8,653 nucleotides of DNA, taken from assembly GCA_948960675.1 (NCBI GenBank), contig CARDPF010000128.1, positions 1-8,653 on the forward strand, written 5' to 3'. This document shows, in pieces, positions 1 to 5,651 of the stretch (position 1 is its first letter; every line of letters starts with the position of its first letter). Source of the stretch: an uncultured Eisenbergiella sp. (lineage in GTDB: Bacteria; Bacillota; Clostridia; Lachnospirales; Lachnospiraceae). The notes under the pieces are model-generated. The model worked only from the letters and a program-made list of their open reading frames with translations, was not told the origin of the DNA and searched no databases. The translations under genes and the position numbers were made by a program.

Positions 1-370
1 CCATCTGGGTATCAAACGTCCCACTTGGGAGACCGATCCCCTGGGTAATTCCTTCGGCGCGGGGGGACTGTTTCTCACGCTTTCGGAACTGCACAAATTC
101 GGGCTTTTTTACCTGCAAAAGGGCTGCTGGAACCAAAAACAACTGCTTTCTCCCGCATGGATTGCGGAAAGCACCCGCCAACAGACAGACGCCCCCTATG
201 GTTATCTATTTTGGCGCGGGGAACACAATTCCTACCGTGCGGACGGCAAATACTCCCAGCTCTCCATCCTATTTCCCGACCAAAACGCCGTTGTCACCGT
301 GGTAGCCGAGTGCAGAAAAGGCGATGATCTGATGCGGGCGATTTATGGGGAACTTTATCCGCAGCTGTAA
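1..370 (+). CDS. Serine hydrolase, beta-lactamase/PBP-like family (C-terminal fragment)
   Basis: The reading frame is open from base 2 to a TAA at 368-370 and gives the last 122 residues; the N-terminus, with the catalytic SxxK and YxN motifs, lies outside the window. The fragment has the usual C-terminal layout of the class C beta-lactamase-like family (Pfam Beta-lactamase type): a glycine-rich FGAGGLFLTLSELHKFG stretch (residues 18-34), then YLQKGCWNQKQLLSPAWI, then PYGYLFWRGEH (65-75), and YRADGKYSQLSILFPDQ, which sits where the third active-site box (HTG/KTG-like) occurs. Most members outside true beta-lactamases are esterases or peptidases of unknown substrate, so resistance should not be assumed. 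It is the only plus-strand gene and converges on the histidine kinase, overlapping its last codons by 77 bp. Family assignment is confident; substrate is unknown. Confidence 0.85.
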   Translation, partial: HLGIKRPTWETDPLGNSFGAGGLFLTLSELHKFGLFYLQKGCWNQKQLLSPAWIAESTRQQTDAPYGYLFWRGEHNSYRADGKYSQLSILFPDQNAVVTVVAECRKGDDLMRAIYGELYPQL

Positions 371-1247
371 ACTCCAGTGCAATGGTCAGTTCCCCCCGGG
401 CAAGCGCTGCGGAAGCATCCCCGCCCATTTTCTGCATCAGTCCCTTCACGCTGGCAAGCCCCAGCCCTGTGCCGGTTATGCTGCGGGCGCCGTCTGCACG
501 GTAAAACCGGTCAAAAATCCGCTCCGTGTCTAATGTTTCCCCTTCCCGGACCGGATTGCAAAAGCAAATCTTAGGGCCGCTCTGGTAAATGCGCAGTCTG
601 TCGCCCCCGTAACGCAGTGCGTTTTGCAGCAGATTGGAAAAAATACGGCGCAGCGCATCGCTGGACGCATACACCAGGGCCCCTTCCCCCTCCATCTGCG
701 CAAATTCCAGCACAGGCTCGATCCCCGCCTGCGTCAGGCTGTCGTAAAAGCCCTCCATCACGTCGCACAGCACCGGAAAGGGATCCACATATGCACATGC
801 AATCCGGTAATCTGCGTTGTTTAATTTGGAAAACAAAAAAAGTTCCTCCAGCAGTGATTCCAGATCCGAAAGGCGGCGGCGTATAATGCCGAAATACTCC
901 TCCCGGCGGTCTGCGTCCTCCTCCTGCCAGAGAAGCTGCAGATATCCGGATGCCCCGGTCAGGGGCGTCCGGATGTCATGGGAAAGACAGGACAGGACAT
1001 TTTTCAGTTCCCTGTCTGCATTTTCCAGGGCAATGCGCGCCTGCTTACCCTGTTCCATTTTTTGGTTGACCGCCCTGCAGGCACACAAAAATCCACGGCT
1101 GCGCACATTCGTGCCCAACCGCAGATTGCTGTCCGCCTCCGTCTGGGAAAGCTGTCTTGCCCATTCTTTAAGCTGTCTCTCACAGCGCAGCCTGTCTGCC
1201 AGTAAAGCGAGTCCCACCGCTGCCAATATCACACATGCTATGGCCAT
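294..1247 (-). CDS. Membrane sensor histidine kinase (HisKA / HATPase_c)
   Basis: 317 residues. One hydrophobic segment at residues 2-17 anchors the protein with almost no extracellular sensor, as in kinases that sense through a partner transporter. A helical linker (about 20-80) leads to the dimerisation/phosphoacceptor box LSHDIRTPLT with His90. The ATP-binding domain shows the N-box NLLQNALRYG (205-214), the F-box IFDRFYRAD (244-252) and the G-box TGTGLGLASVKGL (258-270). The usual DxGxG box is replaced by KICFCNPV (226-233), which I recall as normal for one clostridial kinase subfamily. The conserved fold ends near residue 293 (LTIALEF); the remaining 24 residues are read from the antisense of the hydrolase gene and look non-native. 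The start is ATG 1247, 4 bp after the permease stop, with a possible SD (AGAAGGG, 1260-1266). The likely partner is the regulator at 3445-4081, which is broken, so the pathway may be incomplete. Confidence 0.9.
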   Translation of the reverse strand: MAIACVILAAVGLALLADRLRCERQLKEWARQLSQTEADSNLRLGTNVRSRGFLCACRAVNQKMEQGKQARIALENADRELKNVLSCLSHDIRTPLTGASGYLQLLWQEEDADRREEYFGIIRRRLSDLESLLEELFLFSKLNNADYRIACAYVDPFPVLCDVMEGFYDSLTQAGIEPVLEFAQMEGEGALVYASSDALRRIFSNLLQNALRYGGDRLRIYQSGPKICFCNPVREGETLDTERIFDRFYRADGARSITGTGLGLASVKGLMQKMGGDASAALARGELTIALEFTAADKVPHKSPASDHRLFCTRLPR

Positions 1248-1251
1248 CCGA

Positions 1252-2058
1252 TCAAATATCCCTTCTTTTTAAGACAACGATTGCGCCAAATGTCCAAACC
1301 GCCAACCACACCACAGCCGTTACCAGGTAAGGAGCCAAAGGCCCTCTCGCGCCCAAATGCATCGCCACTCCCTGCACGCAGCCGTACAGTGTCCGGTCCA
1401 GTATGGAAATCCCCCACAAGCCCAACAGGCTTTCCAACAGGGATACCACGATTCCCCCCGGCAAAACAATGGCAGCGGCTATTCCCGCACCTTCGCTGCG
1501 CGTCAAAACACTTAAGAAAATGCCCTGCGCACAAAACGCAATTCCCACCAGCCCAAAACCGCATACAAACGCCGCAGCCGGAAAAGTTCCCGTCCCCAGA
1601 AAGCGCAAATCCACCACCGCGCAGGAAACCTTAAACACGATAGCAGTTCCCGCCATCCAAATTCCGCAGACCACCGCCATGCACAGCACCTTACTGACAA
1701 AATAAGGCCACCGCGCCGACTGAACGGAAAAAATGTTTTTTGCAAATCCGCTGTTAAAATCGGAGCATACAAACAATACCGAAACGATATACAAAGCGAG
1801 GAACAAAACCCCTCCCGTATAGACCGTGGAACAGAGCGCTTCCGTAAATGTCATCTGCACAATATCGTCAATTACCGCCCCGTCTTCCTCCGTGAACACC
1901 ATCCCCATCCGCATGGCGCCTGCCCGCGCATCGGGATCCGTCACTATGTGCAAAAGCACCACCGTCAAAATCACCCCGGCCGCCATGGCCCCAAAGGCAA
2001 TATAAAACATTTTACTTTGGGCCATCCGCCGCAAATCCATCCGTAACATATTAAGCAT
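1252..2058 (-). CDS. ABC-2 type transporter permease
   Basis: 268 residues from the ATG at 2058. This start is chosen over an open-frame start at 2154 because it has a strong SD at 2065-2071 and because the extra N-terminal stretch would be read out of frame from the ATPase gene. About six hydrophobic segments are visible: the first near residues 17-37 (MFYIAFGAMAAGVILTVVLL), one around VLFLALYIVSVLFVC, one around VLCMAVVCGIWMAGTAIVF, one around AAAFVCGFGLVGIAFCAQGI, one around IAAAIVLPGGIVVSLL, and a last one near the C-terminus, followed by a short KRRDI tail. The large loop after the first helix is acidic. This matches ABC-2 permeases paired with BcrA-like ATPases, which export peptides, bacteriocins or antibiotics. 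It overlaps the ATPase gene by 8 bp and precedes the kinase by 4 bp, so the three are very likely translated from one mRNA. The transported substrate cannot be read from the sequence. Confidence 0.85.
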   Translation of the reverse strand: MLNMLRMDLRRMAQSKMFYIAFGAMAAGVILTVVLLHIVTDPDARAGAMRMGMVFTEEDGAVIDDIVQMTFTEALCSTVYTGGVLFLALYIVSVLFVCSDFNSGFAKNIFSVQSARWPYFVSKVLCMAVVCGIWMAGTAIVFKVSCAVVDLRFLGTGTFPAAAFVCGFGLVGIAFCAQGIFLSVLTRSEGAGIAAAIVLPGGIVVSLLESLLGLWGISILDRTLYGCVQGVAMHLGARGPLAPYLVTAVVWLAVWTFGAIVVLKRRDI

Positions 2059-2962
2059 GCTCTTCCCCTCCCATCTGATGCAAAAAATACTCTTCCAAAT
2101 CCATCTTGTGCAGGTACAATTCCTGTATCCCGATTTTTTGTTCCCCGAATACACGGCTAAGCAGCGCGCCCTCGCAGCCGCCGAATATGCGCAGTTCCCC
2201 CTCCGGCCGCACCTCGTAATCCGTTATGTGCAGTTTCTTTTCCAGACAGACCGCAGCCGTTTTGGGATCGTCAACCCGTACACATAAATAGTCCTGGCTT
2301 TTTTCCTCCAATTCCCGTGCCGTCAGTTCCTGCACCATACGGCCATCCCGGATAATCCCATAGCAGGTCGCCATCTTATGCAGTTCCCCCAAAATATGGG
2401 AACTGAGCAAAACGGTAATCCCCTCCTCCCGGTTCAGCTTCTGCAAAAGCTCCCTGACCTGCGCCATTCCCTCCGGATCCAACCCGTTGATGGGTTCATC
2501 CAAAATCAACAAATCCGGGCTGCCAAGCAGGGCCATTGCAATACCCAGCCGCTGCTTCATCCCCATGGAAAACTGTTTTATCTGCTTTTTTCCCACATCC
2601 AAAAGCCCGGTCAGGCGCAGCAGTTTTTCCGTTTTCTTCCTGCCGTCCGCAAGCCCCAAAAGCGTCGCCTTGAGCATCATGTTTTCCCATGCGGACAATT
2701 TCGGATACAACCCCGGGCTTTCCACTAAAATCCCTACCCTTCTGCGCGCCACCGAATCCGCCAACGGCTTTCCGAACAATTCGATCTCCCCAGCAGTGGG
2801 GGCTGCCAGCGATGCCAGCATCTTGAGCACCGTGGATTTTCCCGCCCCGTTTTTTCCGATAAACCCGTAAATATCGCCTTTTTGCACGGTCATGGACAAC
2901 TGATCCACCGCGCGCTTGTCCCCGTATGTCTTACAGAGTCCCTTTGTCCGTACCACTTCCAT
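2051..2962 (-). CDS. ABC transporter ATP-binding protein (BcrA-like)
   Basis: 303 residues, normal length for the family. All nucleotide-binding motifs are present in order: Walker A GKNGAGKST (36-44), signature FSMGMKQ (131-137), Walker B LLILDEP (151-157) with catalytic Glu156, D-loop NGLD (159-162) and H-loop SSH with His189. The Q-loop position reads LVESPGLYP, with Glu where many ABC proteins have Gln; to my knowledge this is common in the BcrA/bacitracin-type subfamily. Residues after about 215 form the accessory C-terminal domain typical of this group. The ATG at 2962 has an AGGAGG at 2971-2976 with 8-nt spacing. It powers the permease encoded immediately downstream. It is separated from the response regulator by a 482-bp gap holding a long inverted repeat and a candidate promoter, so it is probably expressed from its own promoter. 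Confidence 0.93.
   Translation of the reverse strand: MEVVRTKGLCKTYGDKRAVDQLSMTVQKGDIYGFIGKNGAGKSTVLKMLASLAAPTAGEIELFGKPLADSVARRRVGILVESPGLYPKLSAWENMMLKATLLGLADGRKKTEKLLRLTGLLDVGKKQIKQFSMGMKQRLGIAMALLGSPDLLILDEPINGLDPEGMAQVRELLQKLNREEGITVLLSSHILGELHKMATCYGIIRDGRMVQELTARELEEKSQDYLCVRVDDPKTAAVCLEKKLHITDYEVRPEGELRIFGGCEGALLSRVFGEQKIGIQELYLHKMDLEEYFLHQMGGEEHA
2065..2071 (-). promoter_or_regulatory. Ribosome binding site fixing the permease start
   Basis: GGAGGGG on the minus strand, 6 nt before the ATG at 2058 and inside the last codons of the ATPase gene. It decides the start of the permease and, with the 8-bp gene overlap, suggests translational coupling of ATPase and permease. Confidence 0.75.
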
Positions 2963-3179
2963 TCCCGCTTCCTCCTGTCAATGCCCCAAAAATTTTAAAA
3001 GCTTCCGGCACGCTGCCGCCCAGTCCCCGGGCTTTGGTGGTGTGTGCAAGCATGCCTGCTTTTGTCTTCCACATTCCCATATTCTCATAAAGCCTTTTAG
3101 AAATCGCAAAGGAAACTTAAAGAATGTTTTAAATTGTATCACGTTCTATTTCGTTCGTATTATCATAATGTTGTGGGGA
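2963..3179 (-). other. Intergenic leader of the ABC-transporter/kinase genes
   Basis: About 217 bp between the inverted-repeat element and the ATPase start, with no credible gene. The half next to the repeat is AT-rich (about 3100-3175) and holds candidate -10 sequences; the half next to the ATPase is GC-richer and ends in the AGGAGG ribosome binding site. The open frames that cross it have no family-like composition. A long 5' untranslated region of about 160 nt would result from the promoter proposed at 3133-3141. Confidence 0.5.
3133..3141 (-). promoter_or_regulatory. Candidate extended -10 promoter for the ABC/kinase operon
   Basis: The minus strand reads TGATACAAT, an extended -10 (TGn plus TACAAT) in an AT-rich stretch about 165 nt upstream of the ATPase start. 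No good TTGACA box lies 17 bp upstream (AATACG there). A second -10-like TATGATAAT lies at 3167-3159, where its -35 would fall inside the inverted-repeat arm. The assignment rests on sequence likeness alone. Confidence 0.35.
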
Positions 3180-3429
3180 AGGGAAATCCTGCGGCGGGCC
3201 AGACACCCTTGCCGGCGGTTCTTTGCGCATGTATACATGCAAAACGGGGAATTTTTCCAAAATGCCGCGCCATTCCAAACTGCCCAAAAACGCTGAAAAC
3301 TCGCTGCGCTCAGACAGTCCGCGTTTTTGTGCAGGAATGGCACGGTATTTTGGAAAATTCCACCGTTTGCATGTCACCATGCGCAAAGAACCGCCGGCAA
3401 GGGTGTCTGGCCCGCCGCAGGATTTCCCT
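3180..3429. repeat. Long inverted repeat (palindromic or MITE-like hairpin element)
   Basis: Bases 3180-3231 and 3378-3429 are perfect reverse complements over 52 bp (one end reads GGGAAATCCTGCGG, the inner edge CTTTGCGCATG). The arms continue inward imperfectly, with shared blocks such as ACATGCAAA, TTTTCCAAAAT, GCCATTCC and CAAAAACGC, so the left arm runs to about 3293 and the right arm starts at about 3321. The loop is only about 27 nt. As RNA or single-stranded DNA the whole segment would fold into one hairpin of roughly 250 nt. Small indels and several transitions separate the inner arms while the outer 52 bp stay identical. Beyond the ends the flanks match only in scattered bases, and I found no convincing target-site duplication. 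It begins 15 bp after the response-regulator stop. No transposase is present; it could be a non-autonomous element, a REP/BIME-like intergenic repeat or a structured transcript. Confidence 0.9.
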
Positions 3430-3444
3430 GTCCCGTCCAAACCG

Positions 3445-4081
3445 TCACGCATGACCGTTCTGGGTGTGCTCCCGCAGTTTAAAACCGATTCCCCAAACCG
3501 TCTGTATGTAATCCACAACCCCCGCAGCCCGCAGCTTTGCGCGGATATTGCTGATATGCACATGAATCGTCTTATCCTCCACGAAAGCGTCCTGCTGCCA
3601 TACGGCCTCATAAATCTCCTGTCTGGTAAACACCTTTTTGGGATGCCCGGCCAAAAGTTCCACAATACCGAATTCGTGGGCGGTCAGTTCCACCGCCCTG
3701 CCCCCTGCCGTCAGCTGCCTTGCCTGCAAATCAATGATCCAGTCCCCAAAAACCAGGCGTTCCTCCTGCCGGGCACATTTCCCCTTGTGCCGCAGCTGCA
3801 CCAAAACCCGGGCCCACAATTCTTCCAATTCAAAAGGCTTTGTCATATAATCGTCGGCGCCCGCCGCCAAAAGCTGCACCTTATCGTCCAACGCGCTTTT
3901 AGCCGTCAGCACGATCACGGGCATTTGGCTTTTGTCCCTAAGCCTTGCAAGCAAACCCTCCCCCGAAAGACCAGGCAGCATCAAATCCATAACCGCCAGG
4001 TCGAATTCCTGCATGGTAAGCAAAAGCTGCCCCTCCGTTCCCGAAAAGGCCTGCGTCATCCTCCACAACCAAAATTCTCAC
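3445..4081 (-). pseudogene. OmpR/PhoB-family response regulator, disrupted in the receiver domain
   Basis: The gene starts naturally at GTG 4081 (VRILVVEDDAG, the classic receiver N-terminus with its acidic pair) behind a GAGG at 5-nt spacing. In that frame translation ends at 3938. After about 4050 the family sequence continues in another frame: AFSGTEG, then the phosphoacceptor block DLAVMDLMLPGLSG, VIVLTAK (conserved Thr), DDYMTKPF (conserved Lys), and a complete winged-helix DNA-binding domain ending GIGFKL. The acidic pair and the phosphoacceptor Asp are 73 nt apart, where about 130 nt is usual. This implies a loss of about 56 nt (alpha-1, beta-2) that also shifts the frame; restoring it would give about 230 residues, the normal length. 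A 207-residue product could start at TTG 4068 but would lack the acidic pocket. It was probably the partner of the kinase at 294-1247. The upstream oxidoreductase ends 67 bp before GTG 4081. Confidence 0.82.
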
Positions 4082-4148
4082 TCCTGCCTCTTCCACGTTT
4101 CCTCCCATCCGCCCGCTTAGGCGGGCACTCCAATCGGGGGCCAAAAAC

Positions 4149-5471
4149 TCAGCCCTCCGCCGAGTAATTCCGTCCGTTTCTGGTGGCCGGTTCCTCCAAA
4201 AGCACGCCGTCCTGCGCAAACCGGGAGCCATGGCAGGGGCAGTCCCAGCTGTGTTCGGCATCGTTCCATTGCAGGGCACAGCCCATGTGCGGACAGCGTT
4301 TTGCGGAAAACGTCATAAAATCCGCCGCAGCCTCCATCATATTGGCCGCCAGCTGCGGCTTCAGCATCCGTCTGGAGGGGGAAAACACCGGGGCAAAGGG
4401 ATTTTCCCTCTCCAGCACGTAATCTTTCAATAACCTTGCCGCAACCATGGCGGAAGTCATTCCCCACTTATTAAACCCCGTCGCCACATACCATTCCTGC
4501 CCCCTTTTGGCATAGCGCCCAATATAGGGGATTTTGTCCAAGGTCATACAGTCCTGGGCCGCCCAATGATACGCTTCCCGGGCTTTCGGGTAATATTTTC
4601 CCGCAAAGCTTCGCAGTTCCTGCCAGCAGCCCCCATCCTTTCCCGTTCTGTGCCCGCCGCCGCCCAAAAGCAGATACTCCCCGGCGTCCCGAAAGGACAG
4701 ACCGTTTGTTGCTTCGTCCACAAACATGCCCCGCACCGTCTGCTGCTCCCCCCGCAGGGCGATCACATAAGAACGCTGCTGGTACATTTTCATAAAGTAA
4801 AAGCCATGGGTATTCACAATGGGGAAATGGGTGGCAAAAATAATTTTTTGCGCCGTGACCGTCCTGCCCGCCGCTGTCTTGGCCGTCTGCCCTTTTACGG
4901 ATTCAATGCGGGTATTTTCATAAACCCGCAATCCCTTTACGATTTCCCGCACGAAGGCAAGGGGATGAAACTGCGCCTGGTCCGGGAAACGCACCGCCCC
5001 CACCGCCGAGAAAGGCAGTCCCAGCGCGTCCGAAAAGCATGCCTTGCCATAATGCAGTTTTTCCAACGCCCGGATTTCCTTTTCCAGCTTCCCCTGCGCA
5101 TTCCGGGAATAAACGTAGTTATCCCGCGTTTCAAAGCCACAGGCAATGTCCTTACAAAGCTCCCGGTAGTCCTCCACGGCTTTTCTATTCGCCTCCAAAT
5201 ACATCCCGGCCAGTTCTTCCCCCCAGTCATGGATCAGCTTTCCGTAAAGCAGGCCGTGCTGGGCCGTGATTTTTGCCGTCGTGTTGCCCGTAACCCCATG
5301 ACAAATCCGCCCGGCCTCCACCACTGTAGAGTCCACACCGGCCTCCCGCAAAAAATGTGCACACAAAATGCCCGCCATCCCCCCTCCGATGACGAGCACC
5401 TCTGTCTGCAAATCCTCCTCCAACGCCGCAAACTGCGGCAGGTAAACCGTATCTTCCCATAAGGACACCAT
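4149..5471 (-). CDS. FAD-dependent oxidoreductase with C-terminal Rieske [2Fe-2S] domain
   Basis: 440 residues. The N-terminal half is a DAO-type FAD-binding fold: VLVIGGGMAG (25-34) is the dinucleotide-binding loop, with Glu52 closing the motif, followed by GVTGNTTAKITAQHG (59-73), a stretch typical of this oxidoreductase group. A second conserved block, YVATGFNKWGMTSAMVAA (328-345), is the C-terminal part of the FAD site. A linker leads to a complete Rieske domain: CPHMGC (393-398) and CPCHGS (411-416), giving cluster ligands Cys393, His395, Cys411 and His414 plus the disulfide pair Cys398/Cys413. No signal peptide or membrane segment is seen, so it is probably cytosolic. It resembles B. 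subtilis YhfW-type proteins, whose substrate is not established to my knowledge. The ATG at 5471 has GGAGGG at 5480-5485 with 8-nt spacing. Its leader (5472-5622) is rich in inverted repeats and it has its own candidate promoter. Confidence 0.9.
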   Translation of the reverse strand: MVSLWEDTVYLPQFAALEEDLQTEVLVIGGGMAGILCAHFLREAGVDSTVVEAGRICHGVTGNTTAKITAQHGLLYGKLIHDWGEELAGMYLEANRKAVEDYRELCKDIACGFETRDNYVYSRNAQGKLEKEIRALEKLHYGKACFSDALGLPFSAVGAVRFPDQAQFHPLAFVREIVKGLRVYENTRIESVKGQTAKTAAGRTVTAQKIIFATHFPIVNTHGFYFMKMYQQRSYVIALRGEQQTVRGMFVDEATNGLSFRDAGEYLLLGGGGHRTGKDGGCWQELRSFAGKYYPKAREAYHWAAQDCMTLDKIPYIGRYAKRGQEWYVATGFNKWGMTSAMVAARLLKDYVLERENPFAPVFSPSRRMLKPQLAANMMEAAADFMTFSAKRCPHMGCALQWNDAEHSWDCPCHGSRFAQDGVLLEEPATRNGRNYSAEG

Positions 5472-5497
5472 TCTTCACACCCTCCACTGTCATCGTC

Positions 5498-5543
5498 ACG
5501 GTTATGCCTTAAGCGCGTTTAAAAAATGCCGAAGCATAACCGT
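5498..5543 (-). promoter_or_regulatory. Structured 5' leader of the oxidoreductase: inverted repeats, possible operator or attenuator
   Basis: ACGGTTATGC at 5498-5507 and its reverse complement GCATAACCGT at 5534-5543 form a perfect 10-bp inverted repeat with a 26-nt loop. On the minus strand the promoter-proximal arm can instead form a small hairpin, ATGC-TTCG-GCAT (5537-5526), followed by five Ts, so the two folds exclude each other. Further upstream, GTAAC (5560-5556, minus strand) can pair either with GTTAC at 5587-5583 or with GTTAC at 5546-5542. The whole lies between the candidate promoter and the oxidoreductase RBS. It could be a protein operator, an attenuator, or a weak terminator for the GH13 gene. 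I do not recognise a known riboswitch class. Confidence 0.35.
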
Positions 5544-5628
5544 AACAGGATTTTCGTTACCATTCACGGCAGGCCGCTCAAAGTAACGGGTTTTCTTCTC
5601 TTTTCCAGTGTTGATCCATATGGGCGCA

Positions 5629-5634
5629 ATTATA
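5629..5634 (-). promoter_or_regulatory. Candidate -10 box for the oxidoreductase gene
   Basis: A perfect TATAAT on the minus strand, directly after the GH13 stop codon, with a T-rich stretch in front. The -35 position would overlap the last codons of the GH13 gene and has no clear TTGACA match. Transcription would start near 5622 and give a leader of about 150 nt. Confidence 0.4.
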
Positions 5635-5651
5635 CAAAATCCAACCGTTCT

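Noticed and set aside
1252..2154. Longer permease start at 2154
   Set aside because: The added 32 residues are the ATPase C-terminal region read in another frame; the start at 2058 has a strong SD and gives the normal family N-terminus.
3170..3440. Full insertion sequence or CRISPR unit
   Set aside because: There is no transposase frame, and the repeats are one inverted pair, not a regular direct-repeat array.
3129..3665. A 178-codon minus-strand frame from the regulator into the hairpin
   Set aside because: It reads the regulator DNA-binding domain in the wrong frame and then the repeat; there is no independent evidence for a protein.
3938..4081. Programmed frameshifting in the response regulator
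   Set aside because: No slippery heptamer is seen at the junction, and a frame change alone cannot supply the roughly 18 receiver residues that are missing.
4111..4126. GCCCGC-TTAG-GCGGGC hairpin between the oxidoreductase and the regulator, considered as a terminator
   Set aside because: The stem is GC-rich but only 6 bp, and no T tract follows on either strand. It lies just before an ATG at 4108 that has no good RBS, so it also argues against that start, but I cannot assign it a function.
3223..4167. A 314-codon plus-strand open frame through the inverted repeat and across the regulator
   Set aside because: It is made of the repeat arms plus the antisense of the response regulator, with no recognisable domain and no clear RBS; the repeat arms simply happen to lack stops.
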